NCBI RefSeq assembly: GCF_002205165.1
Contig: NZ_NIVS01000007.1
Location: 1-64,000 of the forward strand
Direction: 5' to 3'
DNA from: Stenotrophomonas maltophilia
GTDB taxonomy: Bacteria; Pseudomonadota; Gammaproteobacteria; Xanthomonadales; Xanthomonadaceae
DNA length: 64,000 nucleotides
Each line of letters opens with the position of its first letter. The first letter of the stretch is position 1. A program made the translations under genes and the position numbers. Below, in pieces: positions 37,804 to 46,460 of the stretch. The notes beneath the pieces are model-generated. The model was not told the origin of the DNA and did not search any database. It was given only the letters and a program-made list of their open reading frames with translations.

Positions 37804-38718
37804 GTGACCATGCCCGATCTGAATCTGCTCATTGCCCTGGATGCCCTGATCGAGGAGGGCAGTGTCGTGGGCGCGGCACGGCGGATGAATCTCAGTGCCC
37901 CGGCGATGAGCCGCACCCTGGGCCGCATCCGCGAGGCGATCGGTGACCCGGTGCTGGTCCGGGCGGGCCGCGGCCTGGCCCCGACCCCGCGCGCGCTGCA
38001 GCTGCGCGAGCAGGTACGCGGGGTGATCGAGCAGGCACATCTGGTATTCAACGCCGGCCGCGAGGTCGACATGATGACGCTGGAGCGCACCTTCAGCATC
38101 CGCGCCAACGATGTGTTCGTCGGCACCTACGGTGGCCGCATGCGTGAGCTGTTCAAGGCACAGGCGCCGTGTTCGGTGCTGCGCTTCGTGCCCGAAGGCG
38201 ATGGGGACGACGATGCGATGGAGCAGGGGCGGATCGATCTGCACATCAGCGCTGCCGGCAAACTCAGTGCCGATACCAAGGTGCAGAATCTGTTCAGTAC
38301 CTCGTTCTTCGGTGCCGCGCACGAGGCCCACCCGATCTTCGCCGAAGAGATCACCGCCGAGCGCTTCGTGGCCTTCGACCACATTGCCGTGTCGCGTCGT
38401 GGCCGCTGGTATGGCCCGATCGACGAGGATCTGGAGGTGCTGGGCCTGAGCCGGCGGGTCGCGCAGATCATGCCGACGTTCCATTCGGCGATCTTCGCCG
38501 CAGCCGATTCGGACCTGATCCTGCCGCAGATGCCCAGCGTGATGCTGGGCCGGCTGGAACGCCTCGGCGTTCCGCTGCGCCTGTTCGAGCTGCCGATTCC
38601 GGTCCGCAGCGCGATTGTCGTGCAGGCATGGCATCCCCGCCTGGACAGCGATCTGGCGCATCGCTGGCTGCGCCGCAGCATCAAGGCGATGTGCGACGCG
38701 GAGTCCACGCAGGCCTGA
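37804..38718 (+). CDS. LysR family regulator (of the efflux operon)
   Basis: A 304-residue regulator: winged helix at residues 5-65 (LLIALDALIEEGSVVGAARR, MNLSAPAMSRTLGRIREAIG), then an effector domain with ERTFSIRANDVFVGTYGGRM and QGRIDLHISAAGKL, of the NodD/LinR-like subgroup. It starts with GTG 37804 or ATG 37810. The efflux genes follow in the same direction 180 nt downstream, so it is the probable regulator of efflux, and the palindrome upstream may be its own site. Confidence 0.88.
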   Translation: MTMPDLNLLIALDALIEEGSVVGAARRMNLSAPAMSRTLGRIREAIGDPVLVRAGRGLAPTPRALQLREQVRGVIEQAHLVFNAGREVDMMTLERTFSIRANDVFVGTYGGRMRELFKAQAPCSVLRFVPEGDGDDDAMEQGRIDLHISAAGKLSADTKVQNLFSTSFFGAAHEAHPIFAEEITAERFVAFDHIAVSRRGRWYGPIDEDLEVLGLSRRVAQIMPTFHSAIFAAADSDLILPQMPSVMLGRLERLGVPLRLFELPIPVRSAIVVQAWHPRLDSDLAHRWLRRSIKAMCDAESTQA

Positions 38719-38851
38719 CGCGCCGCGGCCACGCCCGCTTGCACGGTGATCGGCGAGGCGTGCGTGGGATGCACGCCAGCGATGGCCGACGCAGCATTTT
38801 TCGCAGCATCGGCGCTGCCTAGACTGCCGCTCCCCGTCGTGGAGTGGACCC

Positions 38852-38902
38852 ATGTCCGTGTTGTTCCCGCTGCACCCCCCGCACTCTGGCGGTGTCCGAT
38901 GA
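38852..38902 (+). CDS. Putative 16-residue leader peptide of the efflux operon
   Basis: ATG 38852 opens a 16-codon frame (MSVLFPLHPPHSGGVR) with a good GGAG seven bases upstream; its TGA overlaps the ATG of the pump gene (ATGA). The pump gene itself has no convincing ribosome site, so its translation may depend on ribosomes finishing this peptide. Too short to have a predicted product function. Confidence 0.4.
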   Translation: MSVLFPLHPPHSGGVR

Positions 38903-40440
38903 CAGCTGTCGCCGCAACCTTGCCGGCGGCGACCGCTGCACCTGCCGCACCTGCCGCGCAGGCGGCATTCGGCCTGCGCCTGGCGGTCGGCCTGTGCGGC
39001 GTGCTGTTGGCCGTGCTGATCTCCGGCATCAACGAAAACGTGACCAAGGTAGCGCTGGCCGACATCCGCGGCGCGATGGGCTTCAGCGTCGATCAGGGCA
39101 GCTGGATCATCGCGCTGTATACGGCGATGTCGGTCAGTGCGATGGCGTTCGCGCCGTGGTGTGCGGTGACCTTCTCCCTGCGCCGCTTTGCGATGGTGAT
39201 GATCGGTGCCTTCATGGTGCTGGGCGTGCTGTGTCCGTTCGCGCCGGACCTGCCTTCGTTCCTGATCCTGCGTGCGCTGCAGGGGCTGGCCGGTGGCGCG
39301 CTGCCGCCGCTGCTGATGAGCGTGGCACTGCGTTTCCTGCCGCCGGGCATCAAGTTGTACGGCCTGGCCGGCTACGCACTGACCGCCACCTTCGGGCCGA
39401 GCCTGGGCACCCCAATGGCGGCCCTGTGGGTGGAGTTCGTGGGCTGGCAGTGGGCGTTCTGGCAGATCGTGCCGTGGTGCCTGGCCGCCGTCGGCATGGT
39501 GGCCTGGGGGCTGCCACAGGATCTACTGCGGCTGGAACGGTTCGCGCAGTTCAACGGCGTCGGCCTGGCACTGGGGTTTCCAGCGCTGGTGATGCTGGTG
39601 ATCGGGCTGGTGCAGGGACCGCGGCTGGACTGGTTCGCCTCGCCACTGATCTGTCTGCTGCTCGGCGGCGGTACCGGGCTGCTGGCGTTGTTCCTCTACA
39701 ACGAATGGTCGCACCCGCTGCCGTTCTTCAAGCTGCAGTTGCTGGCCAACCGCAATCTGACCTACGCGCTGATCACGCTGGGCGGCGTGCTGTTCGTGCT
39801 GTTGGCGGTGATCATGATTCCGTCCAGCTTCCTCGCCAAAGTGCAGGGCTACCGACCGCTGCAGACCGCACCGATGCTGCTGTGGGTCGCGCTGCCGCAG
39901 CTGATCGCATTGCCGCTGGTGGCGACCCTGCTCAATCAGCGCCGGGTGGACAGCCGCTGGGTGCAGGCCATCGGCCTGGCCCTGCTGGCCCTGGCCTGCG
40001 GCCTGGGCGCACAGCTGACCACCGAGTGGCATCGCGACAATTTCCTGTGGCTGCAGGTGATCCAGATCATCGCCCAGCCGATGGCGGTGCTGCCGCTGCT
40101 GCTGCTGGCCACCGCGACGCTGGCGCCCACCGATGGTCCGTTCGCCTCGGCCTGGTTCAACACGGTCAAGGGCTTTGCCGCGGTCCTCGCCGGTGGCGTG
40201 CTGGAAGCAGTCACCACCGCGCGCAGCCACCTGCATTCGACCGTGCTGGTCGATCGGCTCGGCACCGCGACCTGGCTTGATGCCACCGCTGCGCCAGGGC
40301 TGGGCGCACGCCTGCATGCGCAGGTGGTCGCGCTGACCTCGGCCGACCTCTATCTCCTCGTCGCGTGGGTGGCGGTGGCGCTGATCGCGCTGATTCCGTG
40401 GCTGCCCACACGCATCTATCCGCCACGTGCCGTGGCTTGA
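38899..40440 (+). CDS. MFS multidrug efflux pump, DHA2 (EmrB-like)
   Basis: A 513-residue inner-membrane proton antiporter with about 14 transmembrane helices. After an Ala-rich N-terminus come ISGINENVTKVALADIRGAM, GSWIIALYTAMSVSAMAF (helix 2 and motif A area) and ILRALQGLAGGALPPLLMSV (motif C-like helix). This variant resembles the EmrB/FusA-linked pumps that work with an HlyD adaptor and an outer-membrane channel. Substrate unknown: drugs, fusaric-acid-like aromatics or organic acids are typical. The start overlaps the stop of the upstream 16-codon frame. The adaptor gene follows 15 nt later. Confidence 0.88.
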   Translation: MTAVAATLPAATAAPAAPAAQAAFGLRLAVGLCGVLLAVLISGINENVTKVALADIRGAMGFSVDQGSWIIALYTAMSVSAMAFAPWCAVTFSLRRFAMVMIGAFMVLGVLCPFAPDLPSFLILRALQGLAGGALPPLLMSVALRFLPPGIKLYGLAGYALTATFGPSLGTPMAALWVEFVGWQWAFWQIVPWCLAAVGMVAWGLPQDLLRLERFAQFNGVGLALGFPALVMLVIGLVQGPRLDWFASPLICLLLGGGTGLLALFLYNEWSHPLPFFKLQLLANRNLTYALITLGGVLFVLLAVIMIPSSFLAKVQGYRPLQTAPMLLWVALPQLIALPLVATLLNQRRVDSRWVQAIGLALLALACGLGAQLTTEWHRDNFLWLQVIQIIAQPMAVLPLLLLATATLAPTDGPFASAWFNTVKGFAAVLAGGVLEAVTTARSHLHSTVLVDRLGTATWLDATAAPGLGARLHAQVVALTSADLYLLVAWVAVALIALIPWLPTRIYPPRAVA

Positions 40441-40455
40441 ATTCAAGGAACTCCT

Positions 40456-41511
40456 GTGTCCCTGCATCGCAACTCCGTTCCCTTCGTCATCGCTGCCGGC
40501 CTGCTGCTGCTCGCCGGCGGTGCCTGGTGGCTGCTGCGCGACGGCCGCCACCAATCCACCAACAACGCCTATGTCACCGCGGATTTCACCGTGGTCGCGC
40601 CGAAGATCGCCGGCTTCGTCAGTGAGGTCCGCGTACAGGACAACCAGACGGTCAAGGCGGGCGATGTGCTCGCGCGCATCGATGACCGCGACTACCAGGT
40701 AGCGCTGGCAGCCGCGCGTGCCGATCTCGCCAATGCGCAGGCGCAACTGGTCAACGCACAGGCTGCGCTGGCGCAGCAGGGATCGGTGATCGATCAGGCC
40801 CAGGCCAGTGTAGATGTCAGTCGCGCCGAGCTCAGTCTCGCCCAGGCCGATCAACGCCGCTATCAGGCGTTGGCCAGTGATGGCGCGGGCACCGTGCAGA
40901 ACGCCCAGCAGGCGCAGTCGCGCCAGTCGGTGGCCAGTGCGCATCTGCAGCAGGGCACCGCCGCCGTACTCAATGCGCGGCAACGCACCGCGCTGCTGAC
41001 CGCCAGCGTGCAGTCCGCGCAGGCCGCGGTGCAGCGGGCTGAAGCTGCACAGGCCCGTGCCGAACTGGATCTGTCGCACACCGAGCTGCGCGCGCCGATC
41101 GATGGCATGGTCGGGCGCCGCGCGGTGCGCGTGGGCGCTTACCTCACCCCGGGCACGCCCGTGCTCGCGGTGGTGCCGCTGCAGCAGGCGTTCGTCGTCG
41201 CCAACTTCCAGGAAACGCAGATGACCCGAATGCACGCGGGACAGCGCGTGGACGTGCAGGTCGATGTGTTCCCCGGCCAGCCGCTGCACGGCCGGATCGA
41301 CAGCATCGCCCCGGCCACCGGCGTGACCTTCGCTGCGATCGCGCCGGAGAACGCCACCGGCAACTTCACCAAGGTGGTCCAGCGGATTCCGGTCAAGATC
41401 GTGCTCGACGAAGGCCAGCCACTGGCGGGCAAGCTGCGCGCGGGCATGTCGGTGGAGGCGCGCGTGGATCTGGACAGCGGCGCGCGTGGGCTGCCGGGAG
41501 AGGGCGCATGA
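40456..41511 (+). CDS. HlyD/EmrA-type membrane fusion protein
   Basis: Periplasmic adaptor linking the DHA2 pump to the outer-membrane channel. The 351 residues have one N-terminal transmembrane helix (VIAAGLLLLAGGAWWLL), a biotinyl-lipoyl-like domain (NNAYVTADFTVVAPKIAGFV, then VKAGDVLARIDD), a long coiled-coil hairpin rich in Ala and Gln (about residues 85-200), and a beta-barrel domain (LRAPIDGMVGRRAVRVGAYL). Starts with GTG at 40456, with AAGGAA five bases upstream. Its stop overlaps the next start by four bases. Confidence 0.9.
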   Translation: MSLHRNSVPFVIAAGLLLLAGGAWWLLRDGRHQSTNNAYVTADFTVVAPKIAGFVSEVRVQDNQTVKAGDVLARIDDRDYQVALAAARADLANAQAQLVNAQAALAQQGSVIDQAQASVDVSRAELSLAQADQRRYQALASDGAGTVQNAQQAQSRQSVASAHLQQGTAAVLNARQRTALLTASVQSAQAAVQRAEAAQARAELDLSHTELRAPIDGMVGRRAVRVGAYLTPGTPVLAVVPLQQAFVVANFQETQMTRMHAGQRVDVQVDVFPGQPLHGRIDSIAPATGVTFAAIAPENATGNFTKVVQRIPVKIVLDEGQPLAGKLRAGMSVEARVDLDSGARGLPGEGA

Positions 41512-43013
41512 TGATCCGGCAGACGTTGCGCCTGATGGCGGGCAGCGCGCTGTGCACCGCACTGGCCGCCTGCACCCTCGGCCCGGAATTCGTGCGGCCC
41601 GAGGCGAGCCTGCCGGCGCAGTGGGAGGGCCGCGTGATCACCTCGGCCGCCTTCGCTGATGACGCGGCATGGTGGAACGGCTTCGAAGATCCGCTGCTGG
41701 CGGCACTGGCGAGCCAGGCCATGCAGGCCAACCTGGATGTGCAGCTGGCCGCCAACCGCGTCGCGCAGAGCCGCGCGCTGCGCGGAATCAGTGCCGCCGA
41801 CCGCGCACCGGCCGTCGGCGCGACGGTCGGCGCCACCCGCGCGCGCAACAGCGAGGTCGGCCTGAACGATCCGTCCGGCCATGCCGGGCGCGAGGACTAC
41901 GGTCTGTTCCAGGCCGGTATCGGCCTGAGCTGGGAAGTGGATCTGTGGGGCCGCGTGCGGCGTCAGGTGGAAATCGCCGATGCCCGTGTGCAGATCGCCA
42001 ACGAAGACTGGCACGCGGTGCAGACCGCAGTCATGGCTGAAACGGCCCGCGATTACCTGCAACTGCGTGCCACCCGGGAATTGCTGACCATCACCGAGGA
42101 CAATCTGCACATCGCGCGTGATGTGCAGCGGCTGACCCTGGCCCGCCAGCAGCAGGGCGTGGCGACCACCTTGCAGGTCGCCAGTGCGGCCGCTCAGGTG
42201 GCAGCGCTGGAGGCGCGCGTGGCGCCGTTGCAGCATCGGCAATCGCAACTGCGCAATGCCTTGGCCCTGCTGCTGGGGCGCTCGCCGCAGGCCTTGGACG
42301 CACAACTGGACAGCGCACGGCGCGATTGGCCGGCGTTGCCCGGCATGGCGACCGGCCTGCCCAGCGACCTGGTCGAGCGCCGCCCGGACATCCGCCGCGC
42401 CGAGGCCGCCCTGCACGCGGCGACGGCGGGCATCGGCGTGGCCAAGGCCAACTTCCTGCCGCGCATCACCCTCACTGGCGATGCCGGCTTCCAGGCCAAA
42501 CAGCTCGACGACCTGGACGGCTGGAACGCCCATCGTTTCAGCATCGGTCCGGCGATCAGTCTGCCGATCTTCCAGGGCGGCCGGCTCAAGGCGAACCTGG
42601 CCCTGAGCCGGTTACAGGAACGTCAGGCCGGACTGCAGTTCCAGAAGACGGTGCTGCAGGCCTGGCACGATGTGGACGATGCGATCGACGGCTACAGCGC
42701 CGAGCAGCAGCGCGGGCAGGCGCTGCAGGTGGCGGTGGAGGAAAGTGAGCGTGCGTTGGCGGCGGCGCGTCGTCAGTACCAGGCCGGTGTGATCGACATG
42801 CTCGACGTGCTGACCACCCAGCGCATCGCGCTGGACAACCAGGCCGCGCTGGCCGGCAGCCAGGCGGCGGCCGCGATCGCCCGGGTGGATCTGTATCGCG
42901 CGCTAGGCGGCGGGTGGCACGATGAGGGGGCGGATGCAGCCCTCACTGGCAGCGTGTCGGCTGCCAGCGGGGTCGGCAACATCGCTCAACGCACGTTGCG
43001 CAGTTCCCAGTGA
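41508..43013 (+). CDS. Outer-membrane efflux lipoprotein (NodT/OprM type)
   Basis: TolC-like channel of 501 residues, third part of the tripartite efflux system. The signal peptide ends in ALAAC, a lipobox, with CTLGPEFVRPEA just after it, as in OprM/NodT proteins. Two OEP repeats follow (for example GLSWEVDLWGRVRRQVEIAD and the second around SIGPAISLPIFQGGRLKANL). Predicted to be lipid-anchored trimers in the outer membrane. It is coupled to the adaptor gene by an ATGA overlap. Its 3' end overlaps the convergent unknown gene by 28 nt. Confidence 0.92.
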   Translation: MMIRQTLRLMAGSALCTALAACTLGPEFVRPEASLPAQWEGRVITSAAFADDAAWWNGFEDPLLAALASQAMQANLDVQLAANRVAQSRALRGISAADRAPAVGATVGATRARNSEVGLNDPSGHAGREDYGLFQAGIGLSWEVDLWGRVRRQVEIADARVQIANEDWHAVQTAVMAETARDYLQLRATRELLTITEDNLHIARDVQRLTLARQQQGVATTLQVASAAAQVAALEARVAPLQHRQSQLRNALALLLGRSPQALDAQLDSARRDWPALPGMATGLPSDLVERRPDIRRAEAALHAATAGIGVAKANFLPRITLTGDAGFQAKQLDDLDGWNAHRFSIGPAISLPIFQGGRLKANLALSRLQERQAGLQFQKTVLQAWHDVDDAIDGYSAEQQRGQALQVAVEESERALAAARRQYQAGVIDMLDVLTTQRIALDNQAALAGSQAAAAIARVDLYRALGGGWHDEGADAALTGSVSAASGVGNIAQRTLRSSQ

Positions 43014-43324
43014 CTGCCGGCCAGCATCCGCAGGCGCTGCTTGAACACGTCGCTGTCGATGCTGGTGGTGGCGCAGAGGTTGATCCGCAGATCATCCTGC
43101 GCGCCGGTCACGGTGGCGGCCGGATCAGTCGCGCCCCACTGGGGGTCGACCGCGTCGGGATCGTCCTGCTTGGCGCGCCAGCGGTCGAACAGGACCGTGG
43201 TACGCAGGGCATTCTGAAGCTCTTCGGCCAACCCTGCCGCACCCTGGGCGCGGAAGGACAGGTCCGGGTCGTTGCCGCGCGCCTTGGCCGGGTCCGGCAG
43301 GCTGATGTCATAACTTACTGGCAT
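42986..43324 (-). CDS. Hypothetical soluble protein
   Basis: A 112-residue protein with no signal peptide or membrane segment. Recognisable only as a compact acidic protein (PVSYDISLPDPAKARGNDPD at the start, ending HWELRNVR), with a WRAKQDDPDAVDPQWG segment and a single Cys (INLCATTS). No family known to me. A strong GGAGGT six bases before ATG 43324 decides the start and supports that it is translated. It converges on the efflux operon with a 28-nt overlap of coding ends. Confidence 0.6.
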   Translation of the reverse strand: MPVSYDISLPDPAKARGNDPDLSFRAQGAAGLAEELQNALRTTVLFDRWRAKQDDPDAVDPQWGATDPAATVTGAQDDLRINLCATTSIDSDVFKQRLRMLAGSHWELRNVR

Positions 43325-43436
43325 GGTTACCTCCATTGAATGCGGCAAGGCTGGCAGAGACGCGGTGCAATCCGCGTGCAGAACCAGCGGCCGTGCCCGG
43401 ATCGTGGCATGGCCGCTGCGATGCTGACCAGTGTGG

Positions 43437-44381
43437 TCAGCCGCTGAAGGTGTGGGGGCCGTCGGCAAAGCCGATCGTCACCGCGCCCTTGCCCACGTTG
43501 ACCATGCCGGTCAGGCTCATCACCGCCTCGAATACATCCACGCCATGCGCCTGGCAGGTCTCGCGCAGCGGGGTATAACCGGGCAGCGCCTGCAGGTCGG
43601 CCAGCTCACCGCCGTAACTGATGCACACCGTTGGCGTCATCAGGCCTGCCTTGACGCGCTGCCCGACGAAATCGAACAGCTTCTGCACGGCGTTGTCGAA
43701 GCCCTTGATCTTGGCCACCGGGCCGGTCTCGCCGCGGTAGCCATGCAGTACCGGCTTGATGTCCAGCGCGCTGCCCAGCGCCGCGCTGATCAGGCCCACG
43801 CTGCGGTCGCCCTTGTGCCGTGCGCGGGCGCGCATGTAGTACAGATCGCGGGTGATCATGTAGCCGTGCACGTTGTGCGCCAGCAGCTCCAGCCGCTCGC
43901 GGATCTGCTGCACGCTCGCACCGCTGTCGCGCAGGCGCACCGCTTCAACCGCGGTCACGCCCTGGGCGGCGAACAGGTTCTGGGTATCGAGCACGCGCAG
44001 CGCGAACGGCGAGTTGAAACCTGCCGCCTGCCGCACCGGCTTGTAGTCGTTGAGGATCGCGAAGCTGGCCTGCATCGCGTTGTCGTGGATCGGGCTGCGG
44101 GTCTTGGTGATCGTCATGCAGAAGACATGGTCGTAATCGATCACCAGCTTGCCCAGGAACAGGTCCCGGATCTGGTTGACGCTGAACGGAATGGTCTCCG
44201 CCTCGGCGCCGTGCTCGGCCACATGGGCGTGTAGAAAACTCAGTGTGGCCTGTTCGTCGCGATGGTCGGCCAGCACAGCCTCGCCGATGCGGACGGTGAT
44301 CGGCAGCAGCACGATCTTGTGTTGTTCAATGAAATCCTGCGGCAGATCGCACGCAGAGTCGACCACGATTCCGATGCGCAT
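43437..44381 (-). CDS. DegV family fatty-acid-binding protein
   Basis: A 314-residue DegV (FakB-like) protein. IGIVVDSACDLPQDFIEQH is the family N-terminus; SFLHAHVAE, TIPFSVNQI with the fatty-acid-binding area, and TRSPIHDNAM also match. In Gram-positive bacteria FakB proteins present fatty acids to the kinase FakA; no fakA is adjacent here and its partner is unknown. A fatty acid binding role is inferred from family. GGAGGGG lies seven bases before the ATG. Downstream neighbour in the same direction is the 112-residue unknown protein. Confidence 0.87.
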   Translation of the reverse strand: MRIGIVVDSACDLPQDFIEQHKIVLLPITVRIGEAVLADHRDEQATLSFLHAHVAEHGAEAETIPFSVNQIRDLFLGKLVIDYDHVFCMTITKTRSPIHDNAMQASFAILNDYKPVRQAAGFNSPFALRVLDTQNLFAAQGVTAVEAVRLRDSGASVQQIRERLELLAHNVHGYMITRDLYYMRARARHKGDRSVGLISAALGSALDIKPVLHGYRGETGPVAKIKGFDNAVQKLFDFVGQRVKAGLMTPTVCISYGGELADLQALPGYTPLRETCQAHGVDVFEAVMSLTGMVNVGKGAVTIGFADGPHTFSG

Positions 44382-44470
44382 CCTGTGCCCCTCCGGCAGG
44401 TTGTAGGTTCGGAAACGTGAACGCTATCGCAAAACGGCTCGGCTTGCCTGACCGGGGAGCCGGATCGGGG

Positions 44471-45100
44471 TCAGCGGCTGCGTTCCACCCCTACCGGCAG
44501 GTCCTTGATCCGCGCCCATTCGCCCTGCTCGAGCAGGCTGGGGTCGGCGAGTACCGCCTGCATCAGCGGGTGGGCGTCATTGCCCCAGAACAGCTCGCTG
44601 CCGATCGCCAGCGTCGGCACCCCGAACACGCCGGCGGCCAGCGCGGCATCCGTGTTGCGCCGCAGTTCCTCTTTGACCGACGGCTCGCTGATCGCCACGG
44701 CGACATCGGCGATGTCCAGCATCGCGCCGGGCAGGGCCAGCGCGGCGGCACTGTCGCCGGCATGGCCATCGCGCCAGATCCAGTTGAACAGGATCTCGAC
44801 CGTCTCGTGGCTGGCACCTGCGGCCAGGCACAGGCGCAGCGCCGCCAGCGGATTGAACGGGTGGCCCGGTGGAAAGCGCAGCGTTACCCCGGCGCTGCGG
44901 GCCTGCCACAACGCCTGGCGATAGGTGAACACCCGCTTGGCCGGAATCTCGGCCGGGCCCAGGTTGCCCAGATGATGCAGCACCGCGCCGAAGGCGATCG
45001 GCACCGGGACGATGCTCTTGAACTGCGGCAACACCTTGAGCTGCTGCCAGTGCAGGTAGGCGAACGGTGAGACGAAATCGAAGTACCAGCGCAGGGCCAT
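44471..45100 (-). CDS. 2-hydroxychromene-2-carboxylate isomerase-like (DsbA-fold) protein
   Basis: A 209-residue glutathione-S-transferase kappa/DsbA-fold protein. RWYFDFVSPFAYLHWQQLKV is the usual start with the SPF triad where the Ser contacts glutathione; FGVPTLAIGSELFWGNDAHPL holds the cis-proline and the conserved tail. HCCA isomerase acts in naphthalene degradation, but none of those genes is here, so a glutathione-dependent isomerase or transferase on another substrate is more likely. The start at MALRWYFD was chosen; the longer frame upstream lacks family similarity. Confidence 0.85.
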   Translation of the reverse strand: MALRWYFDFVSPFAYLHWQQLKVLPQFKSIVPVPIAFGAVLHHLGNLGPAEIPAKRVFTYRQALWQARSAGVTLRFPPGHPFNPLAALRLCLAAGASHETVEILFNWIWRDGHAGDSAAALALPGAMLDIADVAVAISEPSVKEELRRNTDAALAAGVFGVPTLAIGSELFWGNDAHPLMQAVLADPSLLEQGEWARIKDLPVGVERSR

Positions 45101-45179
45101 GATCGGGTGCTCACGTTGCAGGACGACAGCGGTGAGGAAGGAAACAGGGCCGCCGCAGGCAGCGGCCCTGTGCAGGGAC

Positions 45180-46460
45180 TCAGCGCGAGTATGCGCGCGG
45201 TTCGCTCGACGCCGGGCCCTGGTAGCGGTCGCGCAGCTCGGTCTGGCGCGAGCGCATCGGCATCGCGCGGCCGCCCAGCCAGACCTGTTCGGCATAGTGG
45301 CCGACATCCAGCGGATCGCCTTCCCACAGCACCAGGTCGGCCAGCTTGCCCGGCTCGATGGTGCCGAGCCGGTCGCCGACGCCCAGCGCCTGTGCCGGGA
45401 CCCGGGTCAGGCCGGCCAGGCCATCGCCCCAGGGCAGCCCGTTGGCGACCGCATTGCCGGCCAGCTGGCGCATCTTGCGCGCGTTGTGCGAGGCATCGTC
45501 GCGCTGGGCGAAGCTGACCGGCACGCCGGCCGCCTGCAGGCGTGCAGCGTTCTGCAGGGTCGCGCCGAGCTGGTCGAAGCTGGTCGGCAGGTTGCCCAGC
45601 CCATCCACGAACACCGGCACGCCGGCCTGCGCCAGCTGCGGGGCCAGGCGCCACGCCTCGGCACCGCCGGCGATGGCGATCTTGACCTTCTCGCGAGCGG
45701 CCCAGCGCAGCAGCTGACGGATGTCGGCGGCACGGTCGACCTGCACGACGATGCGCCCCTGGCCAGCCAGGTAGCGCGCCAGCGTGGCACGCCCGGCCGG
45801 TGTCAGCAGGGCATGCGGCGAGTCGGCCGGAACGCGGCCACGCGCCTCGCTGACCATCTGCTCCAGCAGCATCCACTGCGCCGCGCGCGAGTTGCCGGTC
45901 AGCTCGGCACCGGACGCGCCAAGCCGGATGAACAACGCCTGCGGGCCGACCGGATCGGCGCTGCCGTCCAGCCGCATCACGCCGCCCTGGCCGGCGATGA
46001 AGCCGCCGCCGGTGTTGGCCCCGAGCATGGTGAAGCCGATGCCATCCAGCCGTGCGACCGGAATCAGCACCGAATCCGGATTGAAGGCCAGGGTGACATC
46101 GAATTCCGGGCGCAGCGGCTGGCCTTCAAGTTTGAGCGTGCTGTCGACCGTGGCCGATTCGCCGGAGACTTCTTCGATACCGATGTCGGTGATGCCGCCG
46201 AACAACGCCGGGGTCAGCGGCTTGCCCGCGGCCTCCACCACGGCCACGCCGGCCGGCGCCGACAGGCCCGGGCCGACGGCACGGATCACGCCGCCCTGGA
46301 TCAGCACATCGCTGTGTTCCAGGCTGCCGCGCGCGGCGGCGGTGTGCACGGTGGCGTTGCGGATCAGCAGATCCTGCGCGAACAACGCGGGGGCGGCGCA
46401 GGCACCGGCAAGCACCAGCAGTGCCCGCGGCAGCAGGCGCATCGCGACGCGGCGGCTCAT
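45180..46460 (-). CDS. Amidohydrolase-fold protein, metal site degenerate
   Basis: A 426-residue exported amidohydrolase superfamily protein (signal peptide to ALFAQ). The beta-sandwich parts are intact (DLLIRNATVHTAAARGSLEH, and LGTIEPGKLADLVLWEGDPL near the end), but the HXH metal pair that normally follows the TPALF strand is replaced by TDIGIEEVSGE, and later His and Asp ligands are not evident. Only the fold and dimer frame seem kept. Its start overlaps the stop of the upstream amidohydrolase by four bases, so it is translationally coupled and may act with it. Confidence 0.82.
   Translation of the reverse strand: MSRRVAMRLLPRALLVLAGACAAPALFAQDLLIRNATVHTAAARGSLEHSDVLIQGGVIRAVGPGLSAPAGVAVVEAAGKPLTPALFGGITDIGIEEVSGESATVDSTLKLEGQPLRPEFDVTLAFNPDSVLIPVARLDGIGFTMLGANTGGGFIAGQGGVMRLDGSADPVGPQALFIRLGASGAELTGNSRAAQWMLLEQMVSEARGRVPADSPHALLTPAGRATLARYLAGQGRIVVQVDRAADIRQLLRWAAREKVKIAIAGGAEAWRLAPQLAQAGVPVFVDGLGNLPTSFDQLGATLQNAARLQAAGVPVSFAQRDDASHNARKMRQLAGNAVANGLPWGDGLAGLTRVPAQALGVGDRLGTIEPGKLADLVLWEGDPLDVGHYAEQVWLGGRAMPMRSRQTELRDRYQGPASSEPRAYSR

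Noticed and set aside
44471..45100. Evidence of a naphthalene degradation cluster from the HCCA isomerase-like gene
   Set aside because: No dioxygenase or other pathway genes are near; the fold is widespread with varied roles.
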